A stretch of DNA of 64,000 nt, from positions 310,001-374,000 of the forward strand of contig NZ_AUQY01000002.1 in the NCBI RefSeq assembly GCF_000468535.1, in the 5' to 3' direction. Of this stretch, positions 44,067-53,728 are shown piece after piece (within the stretch, counting starts at the first letter, position 1; each line of letters opens with the position of its first letter). The translations under genes and the position numbers were made by a program. The DNA is from Peptoniphilus mikwangii. GTDB taxonomy: Bacteria > Bacillota > Clostridia > Tissierellales > Peptoniphilaceae. Under the pieces are notes generated by a model, which worked only from the letters and a program-made list of their open reading frames with translations, made no database searches and was not told the DNA's origin.

Positions 44067-44993
44067 CTACACCCCCAAAATTTCTCCGACTTTAAAACTA
44101 TTTCCGGCAAGATATGATTTAATATCCATTAACTTTTTCCCCGGAAATTGAAGCTTTAATATTGAAACAGTTCCATCTATTGCTGAAATAATTAATTTCT
44201 TATTTGAATCAATAATCTCTCCCGGTAATTTATTTTGAATATCTTTTGAAATTTCAACTTCTACTATTTTAAATCTTTCTCCTTTGTATACTGAAGAAGC
44301 ATACATTCTGTCATTAAGGCCTCTTACAAGTCTGTCTATTTCAAATACACTCATTTTTTTAAAATCAATATGCCCTGTTTCTCTTTCTATTTTTTCAGCA
44401 TAAGTCGCCAATTCTTCATCTTGTTTTTTAAAATTTACATTTTTATTTTTTAACTTTTCTATAAATTCTACTATTAATTTTGCTCCCATTTTAGCAAGTT
44501 TTTTTTCAAGCTCAGATGCAGAAAGCTTTCCGATTTCAATACAATCTGTTATCGCAACATCACCCGTATCAAGACCTTTCTCCATTTTCATAATACTTAT
44601 TCCTGTACAACTTTCTCCATTTATTATTGCTCTGTTTATGGGTGCCGCCCCCCTAAGCTTTGGAAGTAATGACGCATGAATATTAATTGAATAATATTTA
44701 GGTAAGTATAATACTTCTTCTTTTAAAATTTGTCCATAAGCTACTACAACAAATAAATCCGCATTTTTTGATTTTAAATATTTAACTGATTCTTCTGAAT
44801 TTATATCCTCAGGTTGATAAACTTCAAGTCCAAGAGCTAATGCTCTCTCTTTTATTGGAGATGAAAGCAGCTTTTTACCTCTTCCTCTTTTTTTATCAAC
44901 TTGAGTTATAACTGCACTTATATTATATTTTTCATTAAGCGCATCAAGTGCATCTATCCCAAATTCAGGAGTAGACATAAAAATTATATTCAT
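44067..44993 (-). CDS. fmt: Methionyl-tRNA formyltransferase
   Basis: Fmt formylates initiator Met-tRNA. The 308-aa protein has IIFMSTPEFG, the formyl-tetrahydrofolate site INIHASLLPKLRGAAPINRAIINGE, DTGDVAITD and the C-terminal OB-like tRNA-binding domain (FPGKKLMDIKSYLAGNSFKVGE). Its ATG overlaps the def stop by one base, so formylase and deformylase are made together. Confidence 0.97.
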   Translation of the reverse strand: MNIIFMSTPEFGIDALDALNEKYNISAVITQVDKKRGRGKKLLSSPIKERALALGLEVYQPEDINSEESVKYLKSKNADLFVVVAYGQILKEEVLYLPKYYSINIHASLLPKLRGAAPINRAIINGESCTGISIMKMEKGLDTGDVAITDCIEIGKLSASELEKKLAKMGAKLIVEFIEKLKNKNVNFKKQDEELATYAEKIERETGHIDFKKMSVFEIDRLVRGLNDRMYASSVYKGERFKIVEVEISKDIQNKLPGEIIDSNKKLIISAIDGTVSILKLQFPGKKLMDIKSYLAGNSFKVGEILGV

Positions 44994-45469
44994 TATATTT
45001 CCTCATCTTCACTATTTATAACATACATCTCTTCAGCTATATCAGAATATAAAATTCCATTTAAATGATCTATCTCATGTTGAAGAATTCTTGCCAGATA
45101 TTCTTTAGCTTCTATTTCTTTTTTTTCTCCATTTTCGTCTAAGTACTTAACCTTAATTTCGTTAAATCTTTTAACCTTACCTTGTTTATTTGGCAATGAC
45201 AAACAACCTTCATAACCTAATTGTGTTCCCGATTCAAAAATTATTTCAGGATTGATAAGAGCAAATCTATGTTCCGTTCTGTCATCAACGGTTATGACTC
45301 TTCTTAGTACACCGACTTGCGGAGCTGCTAATCCAACTCCTTCTGCCTTATCCATCGTTTCATACATGTCTTCTATTAAGGTTTTAAGCCTATCATCGAA
45401 TTTTACAACTTCTCTCGATATCTTTCTAAGAACAGGATCATCATCTGTTCGTATAACTCTATATGCCAT
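44993..45469 (-). CDS. def: Peptide deformylase
   Basis: Def removes the formyl group from nascent proteins. The 158-aa metalloenzyme has the three motifs GVGLAAPQVG, EGCLSLPNKQG (Cys ligand) and LQHEIDHLNGILYSD (two His ligands and catalytic Glu). It is a short type 1 form. GAGGTGAATT precedes the ATG. Confidence 0.97.
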   Translation of the reverse strand: MAYRVIRTDDDPVLRKISREVVKFDDRLKTLIEDMYETMDKAEGVGLAAPQVGVLRRVITVDDRTEHRFALINPEIIFESGTQLGYEGCLSLPNKQGKVKRFNEIKVKYLDENGEKKEIEAKEYLARILQHEIDHLNGILYSDIAEEMYVINSEDEEI

Positions 45470-45477
45470 AATTCACC

Positions 45478-47862
45478 TCATATAAATTCTATTTCAATAA
45501 ATATATTATTCTTATTAAGCTTTAATCTATTATTTATTAATACCCTTTTTATAACTTCAATTAACTCCTCCAAATTATCAGGATCAACTTTAAGCGTTAT
45601 TTTACGATTAAATACATTTTTTATTTTAGGCATTTTTATTATCCTTGTATGTTCAACTTTATATCCTCTAATTTCTCCAGCAAATGAATTTAAAATTTCA
45701 TTTGCCATAAAATCAAGCTTATTTTCAAATTCAGAATATAAATGTATATTTACAAGCTTAATAAAAGGAGGATAATTAAATTCTTTTCTATATCCTATCT
45801 CTTTATTATAAAATCGCTCATAATCTGCATTTTTAGAATACACAATGCTATAATTATCAGGTTCATAAGTTTGTATAATAACATCTCCGCCTTTATTCGA
45901 TCTTCCTGCCCTCCCGGAAACTTGAGTTAAAAGTTCAAATGTAGTCTCAGTAGCTTTATAATCTGAAATGTATAAAGATAAATCTGCCGCTATTATCCCA
46001 ACTAATGTAACATTTTCAAAATCTAATCCTTTAGCAAGCATTTGAGTTCCTATTAAAATATCTACTTCTTTGTTTTTTACACTTTCATAAATATTATCAT
46101 AAGAATTTTTTCTTACAGTTGTATCTCTATCCATTCTAATAATTCTTGCATTAGGAAATAATTTTTGTACTTCTTCTTCAACTTTTTGAGTTCCTACTCC
46201 AAACTGTTTTATAAACTTACTTCCACATTCATGGCATCTATCTACCATTTTCTTAGTTGAACCGCAATAATGACATCTAAGCGAATTTGTGTTTTTATGA
46301 TATGTCATAGATATGTCACAATTATCACATTTTATAACATGACCACAAGATCTACATGATACAAAATTAGAAAATCCTCTTCGATTTAAAAACAATATTA
46401 TTTGTTCTTTTTTTTCTAATTTTTCTTCTATTAAATTACGAAGTTGTTCACTAAAAATAGAAACATTACCTCTAAGAAGCTCTTTTCTCATATCAACAAT
46501 TTGAACAGTTGGAAGTTTAGCACCTAAAACAGCTCTATGTTTTAACTTAAATAGTCCATATTTCCCACTTAATGCATTATAATAACTGTCAATACTTGGA
46601 GTTGCACTTCCTATAATAACTTTTCCATTTAATATATTCATCCTCTTTTGAGCAACTTCTAATGTATCATATCTCAATGCATTATGAAATCTATACGAAC
46701 TATCATGTTCTTCATCTATTATAACTAATTTTAAATTTTTAAACGGTGCAAATATTGCAGATCTAGCTCCAACAACTACATCAACATATCCATTTTTAAT
46801 TTTTTGCCACTGATCATACCTCTCTCCGGTAGACAACTTAGAATGAAGTACAGAAACCTTATTTTCAAACCTTCCCATAAATCTTTCAATCATCTGAGGA
46901 GTTAACCCAATTTCAGGAACAAGAACTATAACTTGTCCACCGGCTTTTATAACTTCTTCTGCAAGTTTTAAGTAAATTTCAGTTTTTCCACTTCCCGTTA
47001 GTCCATATATTAAATCAGTTTCTTTATTTGAATTAAATATCCCATTTAAAACTTTTAACTGTTCATCATTTAATATTTTTGATTCTAATTTTTGCTTATC
47101 TTTATATGGATTTCTTTCAATAAATTTATCATACAGTTCAACTATTTCTTTATTTACAAGACTTTTTAATGGAGCATCCGATAATTTTAAATCTGAAAGT
47201 AAATTAGCCCTTGAAGTTTCAATTTTTTCTTGTAAATATTTAATAATTAAGCTTTGCTTTTCAGTTATTTTTAATGATTTCTCTCCAATTTTTCTCAAGT
47301 AATTTTTTGACAACTTAACATATTTCTGTGTTTTTTCCCCACCTATTGTATCAATCTTAAAATCAATTTCGATTACTTTCTTTTCTATAAGAACTCTTAA
47401 AAAATTTTTTAATTTTTCATCTCCATCCAAAAAATCAAGTTCATAATTATTTTTCTCTATGAGTCTTATAAACTCATTCTGACTATCATTAAGCTTAATA
47501 TTCCCGTTTATTTTTGCAATTTTTTTGATTTTTTTAACATCTCCCGGTGGAAATATAGGAGAAAAACTTTGAGAATAAGTAGTTAAATACCTATCTGACA
47601 TCCAAAAACCAAGCTCAATTAAATCTTTTTCCAATATTGGTTCATAGTCTATTACATTAATTATAGTTTTTAATTTATAATTTACTTTTTCTATATTGTC
47701 ATGAATTTTTACAACTAATGCAATTCTTGTACTATTACCTCTGCCAAAAGGAACTATTACTCTCATTCCGATTTCAATAAATAAGTTTTCCGGACATTTA
47801 TATAAATATAAATCATCTATCTTAGATACGCTATTTTGTATAAAAACACTTGCATATTTCAT
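45478..47862 (-). CDS. priA: Primosomal replication-restart helicase PriA
   Basis: PriA reloads the replisome at repaired forks. The 794-aa superfamily 2 helicase has an N-terminal DNA-binding domain (VRVIVPFGRGN-like sequence MRVIVPFGRGNSTR), Walker A GLTGSGKTEIYL, DEEH box VIIDEEHDSSYRF, motif III GSATPSIDSY, an eight-cysteine zinc-binding insert (CRSCGHVIKCDNC, CHYCGS, CHECGSKF) and GTQMLAKGLDFENVTLVGI plus TQVSGRAGRS. It lies downstream of a coaBC terminator, so it probably depends on readthrough or a hidden promoter. GGTGG precedes the ATG. Confidence 0.97.
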   Translation of the reverse strand: MKYASVFIQNSVSKIDDLYLYKCPENLFIEIGMRVIVPFGRGNSTRIALVVKIHDNIEKVNYKLKTIINVIDYEPILEKDLIELGFWMSDRYLTTYSQSFSPIFPPGDVKKIKKIAKINGNIKLNDSQNEFIRLIEKNNYELDFLDGDEKLKNFLRVLIEKKVIEIDFKIDTIGGEKTQKYVKLSKNYLRKIGEKSLKITEKQSLIIKYLQEKIETSRANLLSDLKLSDAPLKSLVNKEIVELYDKFIERNPYKDKQKLESKILNDEQLKVLNGIFNSNKETDLIYGLTGSGKTEIYLKLAEEVIKAGGQVIVLVPEIGLTPQMIERFMGRFENKVSVLHSKLSTGERYDQWQKIKNGYVDVVVGARSAIFAPFKNLKLVIIDEEHDSSYRFHNALRYDTLEVAQKRMNILNGKVIIGSATPSIDSYYNALSGKYGLFKLKHRAVLGAKLPTVQIVDMRKELLRGNVSIFSEQLRNLIEEKLEKKEQIILFLNRRGFSNFVSCRSCGHVIKCDNCDISMTYHKNTNSLRCHYCGSTKKMVDRCHECGSKFIKQFGVGTQKVEEEVQKLFPNARIIRMDRDTTVRKNSYDNIYESVKNKEVDILIGTQMLAKGLDFENVTLVGIIAADLSLYISDYKATETTFELLTQVSGRAGRSNKGGDVIIQTYEPDNYSIVYSKNADYERFYNKEIGYRKEFNYPPFIKLVNIHLYSEFENKLDFMANEILNSFAGEIRGYKVEHTRIIKMPKIKNVFNRKITLKVDPDNLEELIEVIKRVLINNRLKLNKNNIFIEIEFI

Positions 47863-47874
47863 ATAACCACCATT

Positions 47875-47899
47875 AAAAAAGCAAGATTTTCTCTTGCTT
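47875..47899 (-). terminator. Terminator-like hairpin between coaBC and priA
   Basis: AAGCAAGA and TCTTGCTT form an 8-bp stem around a 5-base loop, followed by TTTTTT on the minus strand. It overlaps the coaBC stop codon and ends about 10 bp before the priA start, so it is likely a leaky internal terminator within the conserved run. Confidence 0.8.
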
Positions 47900-49091
47900 A
47901 AAATAATTTTCTAACCTTATTTAATATTACATTTGCAAGTTCAGTCTTTGTCATTAAACCCAGAGTTTCTACATTTTCATTTCTATCAATAATACTGGCG
48001 ATATTAGTATCAGTTCTAAATCCTGCTCCTGCTTGCTTTATATTATTTACAACAATAATATCAAAATTTTTACTTCTAAGCTTGCCGATTCCATAATTTA
48101 TCTCATTATTTGACTCTGCTGCAAAACCCACAACAATTTGATTCTTTTTGCTATTTCCAAAATGTTTTGCTATATCTATATTATGAACAAGCTCAATATA
48201 TTCCAAATCCTTTTGTGCCGTTTTCTTTATTTTTTCTTCACTATACTTTTTAGGTCTATAATCTGCAGGGGCTGCTGCTTTTATTAAAACATCACACTTA
48301 TCAAAATATTTTTCAACTGCATCGAACATATCTTGAGTCGTAGATACCTTAACAAAATTATCAACCTTAGGCGCTTCTATACTTACAGAACCTGAAATAA
48401 GAGTTACATCCGCTCCTCTTTTCTTAGCTTGCTTAGCAAGAGCATAACCCATTTTACCGCTTGAATGATTTGTAATATATCTAACGGGATCTATAGGTTC
48501 AATAGTAGCGCCACTTGTAATTACAAATCTTTTTCCTTCTAAGTCTTTTTCCGTAAGAGCACTATCTATTTCATCAATAATCTCTGCCGGCTCTAACATT
48601 TTTCCATCCCCAACATCATTACATGCCAATACACCATTTTGAGTGTCAAGTATCATCACACCTCTATCTGATAATTTTTTCATATTTTCTCTATTGGCAT
48701 GGCTATTTAACATAAATGTATTCATAGCAGGGACTATCATCACTTTTGAGCGACTTGCAAGTAATATAGTAGTCAGTAAATTATCACAAATACCATTTGC
48801 AAACTTTGCAATCGTATTTGCACTTGCCGGTGCAACAACAATTATATCTGCCCACTTTGCAAGAGAAATATGTTCAACATCCATATTTGAAAGTTGTTTA
48901 AACATATCTACATGTACTATATCATTGGACATTGTCTGAAATGTAAGTGGAGTTACAAATTCACATGCAGCTTTAGTCATTACAACTTTTACATTAGCGC
49001 CTTGTTTTCGCAAATTACTTACAATAGATGGTGCCTTATATGCAGCAATACCTCCTGTAACTCCAAGTAATATATTTTTATTTTTAAGCAT
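47898..49091 (-). CDS. coaBC: Bifunctional CoaBC (phosphopantothenoylcysteine synthase/decarboxylase)
   Basis: CoaBC makes 4'-phosphopantetheine precursors for coenzyme A. The 397-aa protein has the N-terminal FMN-dependent CoaC domain (NILLGVTGGIAAYKAPSIV, VPAMNTFMLNS, ACNDVGDGKMLEP) and the C-terminal CTP-dependent CoaB domain (FVITSGATIEPIDPVRYI, NHSSGKMGYALAK, KAAAPADYRPK, VGFAAES). I prefer ATG 49091; a GTG two codons earlier is possible. It overlaps rpoZ by 8 bp. Confidence 0.96.
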   Translation of the reverse strand: MLKNKNILLGVTGGIAAYKAPSIVSNLRKQGANVKVVMTKAACEFVTPLTFQTMSNDIVHVDMFKQLSNMDVEHISLAKWADIIVVAPASANTIAKFANGICDNLLTTILLASRSKVMIVPAMNTFMLNSHANRENMKKLSDRGVMILDTQNGVLACNDVGDGKMLEPAEIIDEIDSALTEKDLEGKRFVITSGATIEPIDPVRYITNHSSGKMGYALAKQAKKRGADVTLISGSVSIEAPKVDNFVKVSTTQDMFDAVEKYFDKCDVLIKAAAPADYRPKKYSEEKIKKTAQKDLEYIELVHNIDIAKHFGNSKKNQIVVGFAAESNNEINYGIGKLRSKNFDIIVVNNIKQAGAGFRTDTNIASIIDRNENVETLGLMTKTELANVILNKVRKLF

Positions 49092-49449
49092 TTTCACTCA
49101 TACTCTCTTTAAAATTAACTTCTTCATCATTAATCTCATCTTCTATTTTAGAATTTTCTTCATATTCATCTTTCATTTTTTTCATTCTGCTATTTTTAAG
49201 AATTTCGAGTTTATGCGCTTTTTCATCCTCTATTTTTTTGTTATAAGCACGATCTGACATAGGCTCCCCAAACAAAATAGATTTGTCCATTATTTCTTCA
49301 ATAGCTATTGATACCGGTTTTTCATTCTCAGTATTAACAAGTGGAGCTGAACCGTCCACAATTTTTCTTGCTCTTTTAGAAACTAGTACCACTAAAGAAT
49401 ATCTGCTATCTGTTACATTTTTTATTTTATTAAATGAAGGTATTATCAT
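49084..49449 (-). CDS. rpoZ: RNA polymerase omega subunit with charged C-terminal tail
   Basis: Omega binds the beta' subunit and helps RNA polymerase assembly. The first ~65 residues carry the family pattern: MIIPSFNKIKN, DSRYSLVVLVSKRARKIVDG, KPVSIAIEEI. The remaining ~55 residues are a highly charged, probably helical tail (KKIEDEKAHKLEILKN ... EENSKIEDEINDEE), making it 121 aa against 60-90 in many relatives. ATG 49449 follows AAAGGTGAG. Position between gmk and coaBC is the canonical one. Confidence 0.93.
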   Translation of the reverse strand: MIIPSFNKIKNVTDSRYSLVVLVSKRARKIVDGSAPLVNTENEKPVSIAIEEIMDKSILFGEPMSDRAYNKKIEDEKAHKLEILKNSRMKKMKDEYEENSKIEDEINDEEVNFKESMSENA

Positions 49450-49450
49450 T

Positions 49451-50068
49451 TTACTCACCTTTCTTTTCTTTCATTACTTCTTTTTTTATATCTTTATGTC
49501 TTTTAACTCTAAGCTTTTCAGCTTCAATTATGTTTTCTATATCTATAACAGCTTGTTCAACTGTATTATTTACAACAAAATAATCATATTCACCGACAAA
49601 GTCAAGTTCTCTAAATGCATTTTTAAATCTCGTATTGATTTCTTCTTCCGTCTCTGTGTCTCTCTTTATAAGTCTACTTTTTAATTCGTCCATTGTCGGT
49701 GGAAGTAAAAATATAAATACTGCCTCTTTATATTTTTCTTTTACTTGTAATGCTCCTTGAACATCTATTTCCAATAGAACTATTTCACCTTTTTCTATTT
49801 CGCTAAATACAAACTTTTTTGGAGTTCCATAATAATTTGTATGTACAAAAGCATATTCAAGAAGTTCATCATTTTTTACCATATCTTCAAATTCTTCAAT
49901 AGTAGTAAAAAAATAATTTTCTCCATTAACTTCATTTGGTCTAGGAGTTCTTGTAGTAACCGATGTAGAAAAGGATATCTTATTATTTCTACTCATAAGT
50001 GCTTGACTTACTGTACCCTTTCCACTTCCTGAAGGTCCTGATAACACTAATAAAAAACCTGCTGACAA
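49451..50068 (-). CDS. gmk: Guanylate kinase
   Basis: Gmk phosphorylates GMP to GDP. The 205-aa protein starts (M)SAGFLLVLSGPSGSGKGTV with the P-loop, then SFSTSVTTRTPRPNEVNGENYFF, LLEYAFVHTNYYGTPK, EIDVQGALQVK and the lid region IKRDTETEEEI. I chose TTG 50068 because AGGAGG lies 10 bases upstream; the alternative TTG at 50077 would overlap that site with almost no spacing. Its ribosome-binding site lies inside the remA end. Confidence 0.96.
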   Translation of the reverse strand: MSAGFLLVLSGPSGSGKGTVSQALMSRNNKISFSTSVTTRTPRPNEVNGENYFFTTIEEFEDMVKNDELLEYAFVHTNYYGTPKKFVFSEIEKGEIVLLEIDVQGALQVKEKYKEAVFIFLLPPTMDELKSRLIKRDTETEEEINTRFKNAFRELDFVGEYDYFVVNNTVEQAVIDIENIIEAEKLRVKRHKDIKKEVMKEKKGE

Positions 50069-50073
50069 AAAAA

Positions 50074-50319
50074 TCAATCCTCCTTAACTTTTCCTTCACT
50101 TATCCTTGCCGCTATTGTTTCCGGTTGTATAGAAGCAAGAATTATCTGACTTGTATCCATAATTATAACAGATCTTGTCTTTCGTCCATAAGTCGAATCT
50201 ACTAATAACCCCTTATCTCTACTTTCAGATATTAATCTCTTTATTGGAGCAGAATCAGGATCGATTACCGCTATAATTCTACTTTCATTAATAATATTTC
50301 CAAAGCCTATATTTATCAT
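50074..50319 (-). CDS. remA: RemA-family regulatory protein (DUF370)
   Basis: RemA is a small DNA-binding protein that in B. subtilis activates biofilm matrix and osmoprotection genes. The 81-aa product shows the family pattern: [51 protein letters not shown] and [16 protein letters not shown]. Order yicC-remA-gmk is conserved through Firmicutes, including species that do not make a known matrix, so the role here is open. Confidence 0.95.
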   Translation of the reverse strand: MINIGFGNIINESRIIAVIDPDSAPIKRLISESRDKGLLVDSTYGRKTRSVIIMDTSQIILASIQPETIAARISEGKVKED

Positions 50320-50338
50320 TTTAATTATTTTTTAACTC

Positions 50339-51214
50339 CTACTCTATATTTTGAATTTGTTCTCTTATCTTTTCTATTTCGGATTTCAATTCAACTACAC
50401 AATTTAATGTATCTATATCCGTTGATTTAGAACCTATTGTATTTACTTCTCTATTTAATTCTTGAACTAAAAAATCAAGTTTTCTTCCAATAGCTCCATC
50501 CAAATTGATTATTTTATTAAATTGTTTAAGATGTAAAAAAACTCTTGTAATTTCTTCGTCAATAGATAACCTGTCACACATTATTGCAAGCTCTGTACTA
50601 AGCCTTGGTAAATCTAGATTTTTAATATCTACATTAGACTCTATTGTTTCCCTCAACTTTTCTGTATTTTCTTTTAAAGTTATCGGTGCTCTTTCTTTAA
50701 TCATTGCGGAAATTTTTTCAATATCTGAAATTCTTTCTATAAAAAACTTTTTTGTTTCTTCTCCTTCTATATTTCTCATTGAAATAAAATTAGTCAAAGC
50801 TTCATTTAATGCTTCATCCAAAATCTTTGAATATTCATTTATATCTTCTTCATTGTTTTTATTTACAAGAACTCCCTGCATATAGTATATATCCCTAAGA
50901 GATATATCATCACTAATATTAAGCTCATTTTTAAGTTCTGTAAGAGCTAAATAATATTGTTTAGCTAAAGTAGTATCTACTTCTATTTTAACATCTGTAG
51001 AATTAATGTATTCAAGATTTATAAATACATCAATCTTTCCTCTATTTACACTGTCTTTTATAGACTTTTTAACTCTTTCTTCAAGAGCAAATAATATTTT
51101 AGGAAGTCTTACTGATATATCACAATATCTGTTATTTACAGACTTCATTTCTACTTTAATGCTGAATCTTTCATTAGAAGCTATTCCACTTCCATATCCT
51201 GTCATGCTATTCAT
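50339..51214 (-). CDS. yicC: YicC family endoribonuclease-type protein
   Basis: The 291-aa protein has the YicC N-terminal signature MNSMTGYGSG and VEMKSVNNRYCDISVRLP, a helical centre, and the C-terminal DUF1732 region with DFLVQELNREVNTIGSKS. E. coli YicC is an endoribonuclease affecting small-RNA decay; the Firmicute protein is assumed similar. It is the first gene of the long yicC-to-thiN run. GGGGTG precedes the ATG. Confidence 0.95.
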   Translation of the reverse strand: MNSMTGYGSGIASNERFSIKVEMKSVNNRYCDISVRLPKILFALEERVKKSIKDSVNRGKIDVFINLEYINSTDVKIEVDTTLAKQYYLALTELKNELNISDDISLRDIYYMQGVLVNKNNEEDINEYSKILDEALNEALTNFISMRNIEGEETKKFFIERISDIEKISAMIKERAPITLKENTEKLRETIESNVDIKNLDLPRLSTELAIMCDRLSIDEEITRVFLHLKQFNKIINLDGAIGRKLDFLVQELNREVNTIGSKSTDIDTLNCVVELKSEIEKIREQIQNIE

Positions 51215-51236
51215 TTATAACACCCCATTTTATAGT

Positions 51237-51242
51237 ATTATA
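51237..51242 (-). promoter_or_regulatory. Probable -10 element for the yicC-to-thiN run
   Basis: Minus-strand TATAAT about 25 bases before the yicC ATG (51214). The -35 region at 17-bp spacing is a poor match (TGGCAA-like), so strength is uncertain. Confidence 0.5.
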
Positions 51243-51279
51243 CTTTATTTCTGATAGATTTGCCATAAAAACAAGACAA

Positions 51280-51309
51280 AAAAAGAGAATCTTTTCAGAT
51301 TCTCTTTTT
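51280..51309 (-). terminator. Terminator of asnS-leuS
   Basis: AAAAAGAGAATC and GATTCTCTTTTT give a 12-bp stem with a 6-base loop and a run of seven T. It overlaps the leuS stop codon. Confidence 0.92.
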
Positions 51310-53719
51310 ATTTTACTACAATATTATAAATCTTACCCGGAACATATATTTCCTTCACAATATTCTTTCCGTCAGTATAATTTCTATAAACTTCATTTTG
51401 CATAGCAATCTGCCTTGCAACATCTATATTAGCATCCCTTGGAATCTCTATTGTGTACCTAACCTTGCCGTTAAATTGAACAGGAAGCGCAATACTATCA
51501 TCAATAGTCTTTGCTTCATCATACTCAGGCCATCTAGCTTGATTTAGATATCCACCAAGATTTGTAATTTCCCACAATTCTTCTGTTATATGTGGAGCAA
51601 CTGGATTTAAAAGTATTAAATATGTTTTTAAATCTTTTTTAGTGATACTCTTATTTTCATTAAATTCATTTAATAAACCCATTAATGCTGCTATTGCCGT
51701 ATTTGCTTTTAAGTTCTCATAATCATGCGAAACTTTTTTTATAGCCTTGTGGATACTGGACTCAAGACTCTTACTATAATCTTCACCGTTATTTAAAATA
51801 GACTGAAGATTCCAAACTCTCTCTAAAAATCTTCTACATCCCTTAACGCCATTGTCACTCCATGGAGCGTTCTTTTCAAAATCTCCTATAAACATTTCAT
51901 AAGTTCTAAGAGTATCCGCACCATAATCTCTAATTATATCATCAGGATTTATTACATTACCTCTTGACTTACTCATTTTTTCACCATTATTCCCAAGAAT
52001 CATTCCGTGAGATGTTCTCTTTTTATAAGGTTCTTTGGTAGGAACAACTCCTATATCATATAAAAATTTATGCCAAAATCTTGAATATAATAGGTGAAGA
52101 GTTGTATGCTCCATACCTCCATTATACCAATCAACTGCAGTCCAATATTTTAGTGCTTCTTTTGATGCAAGCTCCATATCATTATCAGGGTCTGTATATC
52201 TTAAAAAATACCAAGAACTTCCTGCCCATTGAGGCATAGTATCCGTTTCTCTTTTCGCAAAGCCTCCACAATGAGGACATGTTGTATTTACCCAACTATC
52301 AATTTTAGAAAGAGGACTTTCTCCATTATCTGTAGGCTCATAGTTTTCAACATCAGGTAATAAAACAGGTAATTCAGCTTCAGGAACCGGAACCCAACCG
52401 CACTTTTCGCAATATATTAAAGGTATTGGTTCTCCCCAGTATCTTTGTCTTGAAAATACCCAATCACGCAACTTAAAGTTTATTTTTCTATGTCCTATTC
52501 CCTTATCTTCAATCCACTTTAGCATTGAATCAATGGCATCTTTAACTGATTTTCCATTTAAAAATCCAGAATTTATCATAATTCCTGTTTCAGTATCTAT
52601 GAAAGCTTCTTGTTCGACATTTCCACCATCAATTACAGGAACTATATTAAGATCAAATTTCTTTGCAAACTCATAATCTCTTGTATCATGAGCCGGAACT
52701 GCCATTATAGCACCTTTACCGTAACTCATTAATACATAATCCGAAATCCAAATAGGAATTTGCTCTTCAGTCACCGGATTTATAGCATATAGTCCTTCTA
52801 TTACTACTCCTGTTTTTTCAGTTGAAAGCTCTGTTCTTTCAAAATCAGATTTTTTGGAGCACTCTTCCTTGTATGTTTCTATTGCCTCTAAATTTTTAAT
52901 TCTATCAATATATTTTTCAATTAATGGATGTTCCGGAGCTATTACCATATATGTCGCTCCGAAAATAGTATCAGGTCTCGTTGTAAAAACTTCAAGATAA
53001 TCATCTGAATTTGCAATATTGAATTTAATTTCAGCTCCTTCACTTCTGCCTATCCAATTTTTTTGTTGAGTCTTAACCCTTTCAATATAGTCTACTTCTT
53101 CAAGATCATCTAAAAGTCTTTGTGCATAATCAGTAATTTTAAGCATCCATTGACTTTTAACTTTTCTAACTACCTCATGACCGCATCTTTCGCATTTACC
53201 GCCAACTACTTCTTCATTAGCAAGTCCCGCTTTACATGAAGGACACCAATTTACAGGCATTTCAGTTTTATATGCAAGCCCTCTTTTAAAAAGTTGTAAA
53301 AATATCCATTGAGTCCATTTATAATATTTAGGATCTGTTGTATTAACTTCCCTTGACCAGTCAAAGGAAAATCCTATTGATTTTAGCTGTTTCTTAAATC
53401 TATTTACATTTTGTTTAGTAACTTTCGCAGGATGAATTTTATTTTTAATAGCAAAATTCTCAGTTGGAAGTCCAAATGCATCCCATCCCATCGGATATAA
53501 AACATTATATCCTTCATATCTTCTTTTTCTTGCAACAATATCAAGTGCAGTATAAGGTCTTGGATGTCCTACATGAAGTCCTTGTCCTGAAGGATATGGA
53601 AATTCTACTAATGCATAAAATTTTTCCTTGTCAAATTCATTTTTTGTAACATAAGTTTTATTATCATCCCAAAACTTTTGCCATTTTTTTTCTATTTCAT
53701 TTGGATTATAATTATTCAT
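51308..53719 (-). CDS. leuS: Leucyl-tRNA synthetase
   Basis: LeuRS charges tRNA-Leu. The 803-aa class I enzyme has the HIGH region [19 protein letters not shown], zinc-binding [14 protein letters not shown] with CERCGHEV, the editing domain with [19 protein letters not shown] and [14 protein letters not shown], a second Cys pair ([16 protein letters not shown]), KMSKS in [15 protein letters not shown] and the anticodon-binding C terminus. AGGAGG precedes the ATG; it follows asnS by 9 bp. No T-box is present before asnS-leuS. Confidence 0.98.
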   Translation of the reverse strand: MNNYNPNEIEKKWQKFWDDNKTYVTKNEFDKEKFYALVEFPYPSGQGLHVGHPRPYTALDIVARKRRYEGYNVLYPMGWDAFGLPTENFAIKNKIHPAKVTKQNVNRFKKQLKSIGFSFDWSREVNTTDPKYYKWTQWIFLQLFKRGLAYKTEMPVNWCPSCKAGLANEEVVGGKCERCGHEVVRKVKSQWMLKITDYAQRLLDDLEEVDYIERVKTQQKNWIGRSEGAEIKFNIANSDDYLEVFTTRPDTIFGATYMVIAPEHPLIEKYIDRIKNLEAIETYKEECSKKSDFERTELSTEKTGVVIEGLYAINPVTEEQIPIWISDYVLMSYGKGAIMAVPAHDTRDYEFAKKFDLNIVPVIDGGNVEQEAFIDTETGIMINSGFLNGKSVKDAIDSMLKWIEDKGIGHRKINFKLRDWVFSRQRYWGEPIPLIYCEKCGWVPVPEAELPVLLPDVENYEPTDNGESPLSKIDSWVNTTCPHCGGFAKRETDTMPQWAGSSWYFLRYTDPDNDMELASKEALKYWTAVDWYNGGMEHTTLHLLYSRFWHKFLYDIGVVPTKEPYKKRTSHGMILGNNGEKMSKSRGNVINPDDIIRDYGADTLRTYEMFIGDFEKNAPWSDNGVKGCRRFLERVWNLQSILNNGEDYSKSLESSIHKAIKKVSHDYENLKANTAIAALMGLLNEFNENKSITKKDLKTYLILLNPVAPHITEELWEITNLGGYLNQARWPEYDEAKTIDDSIALPVQFNGKVRYTIEIPRDANIDVARQIAMQNEVYRNYTDGKNIVKEIYVPGKIYNIVVK

Positions 53720-53728
53720 CTGTTCCTC

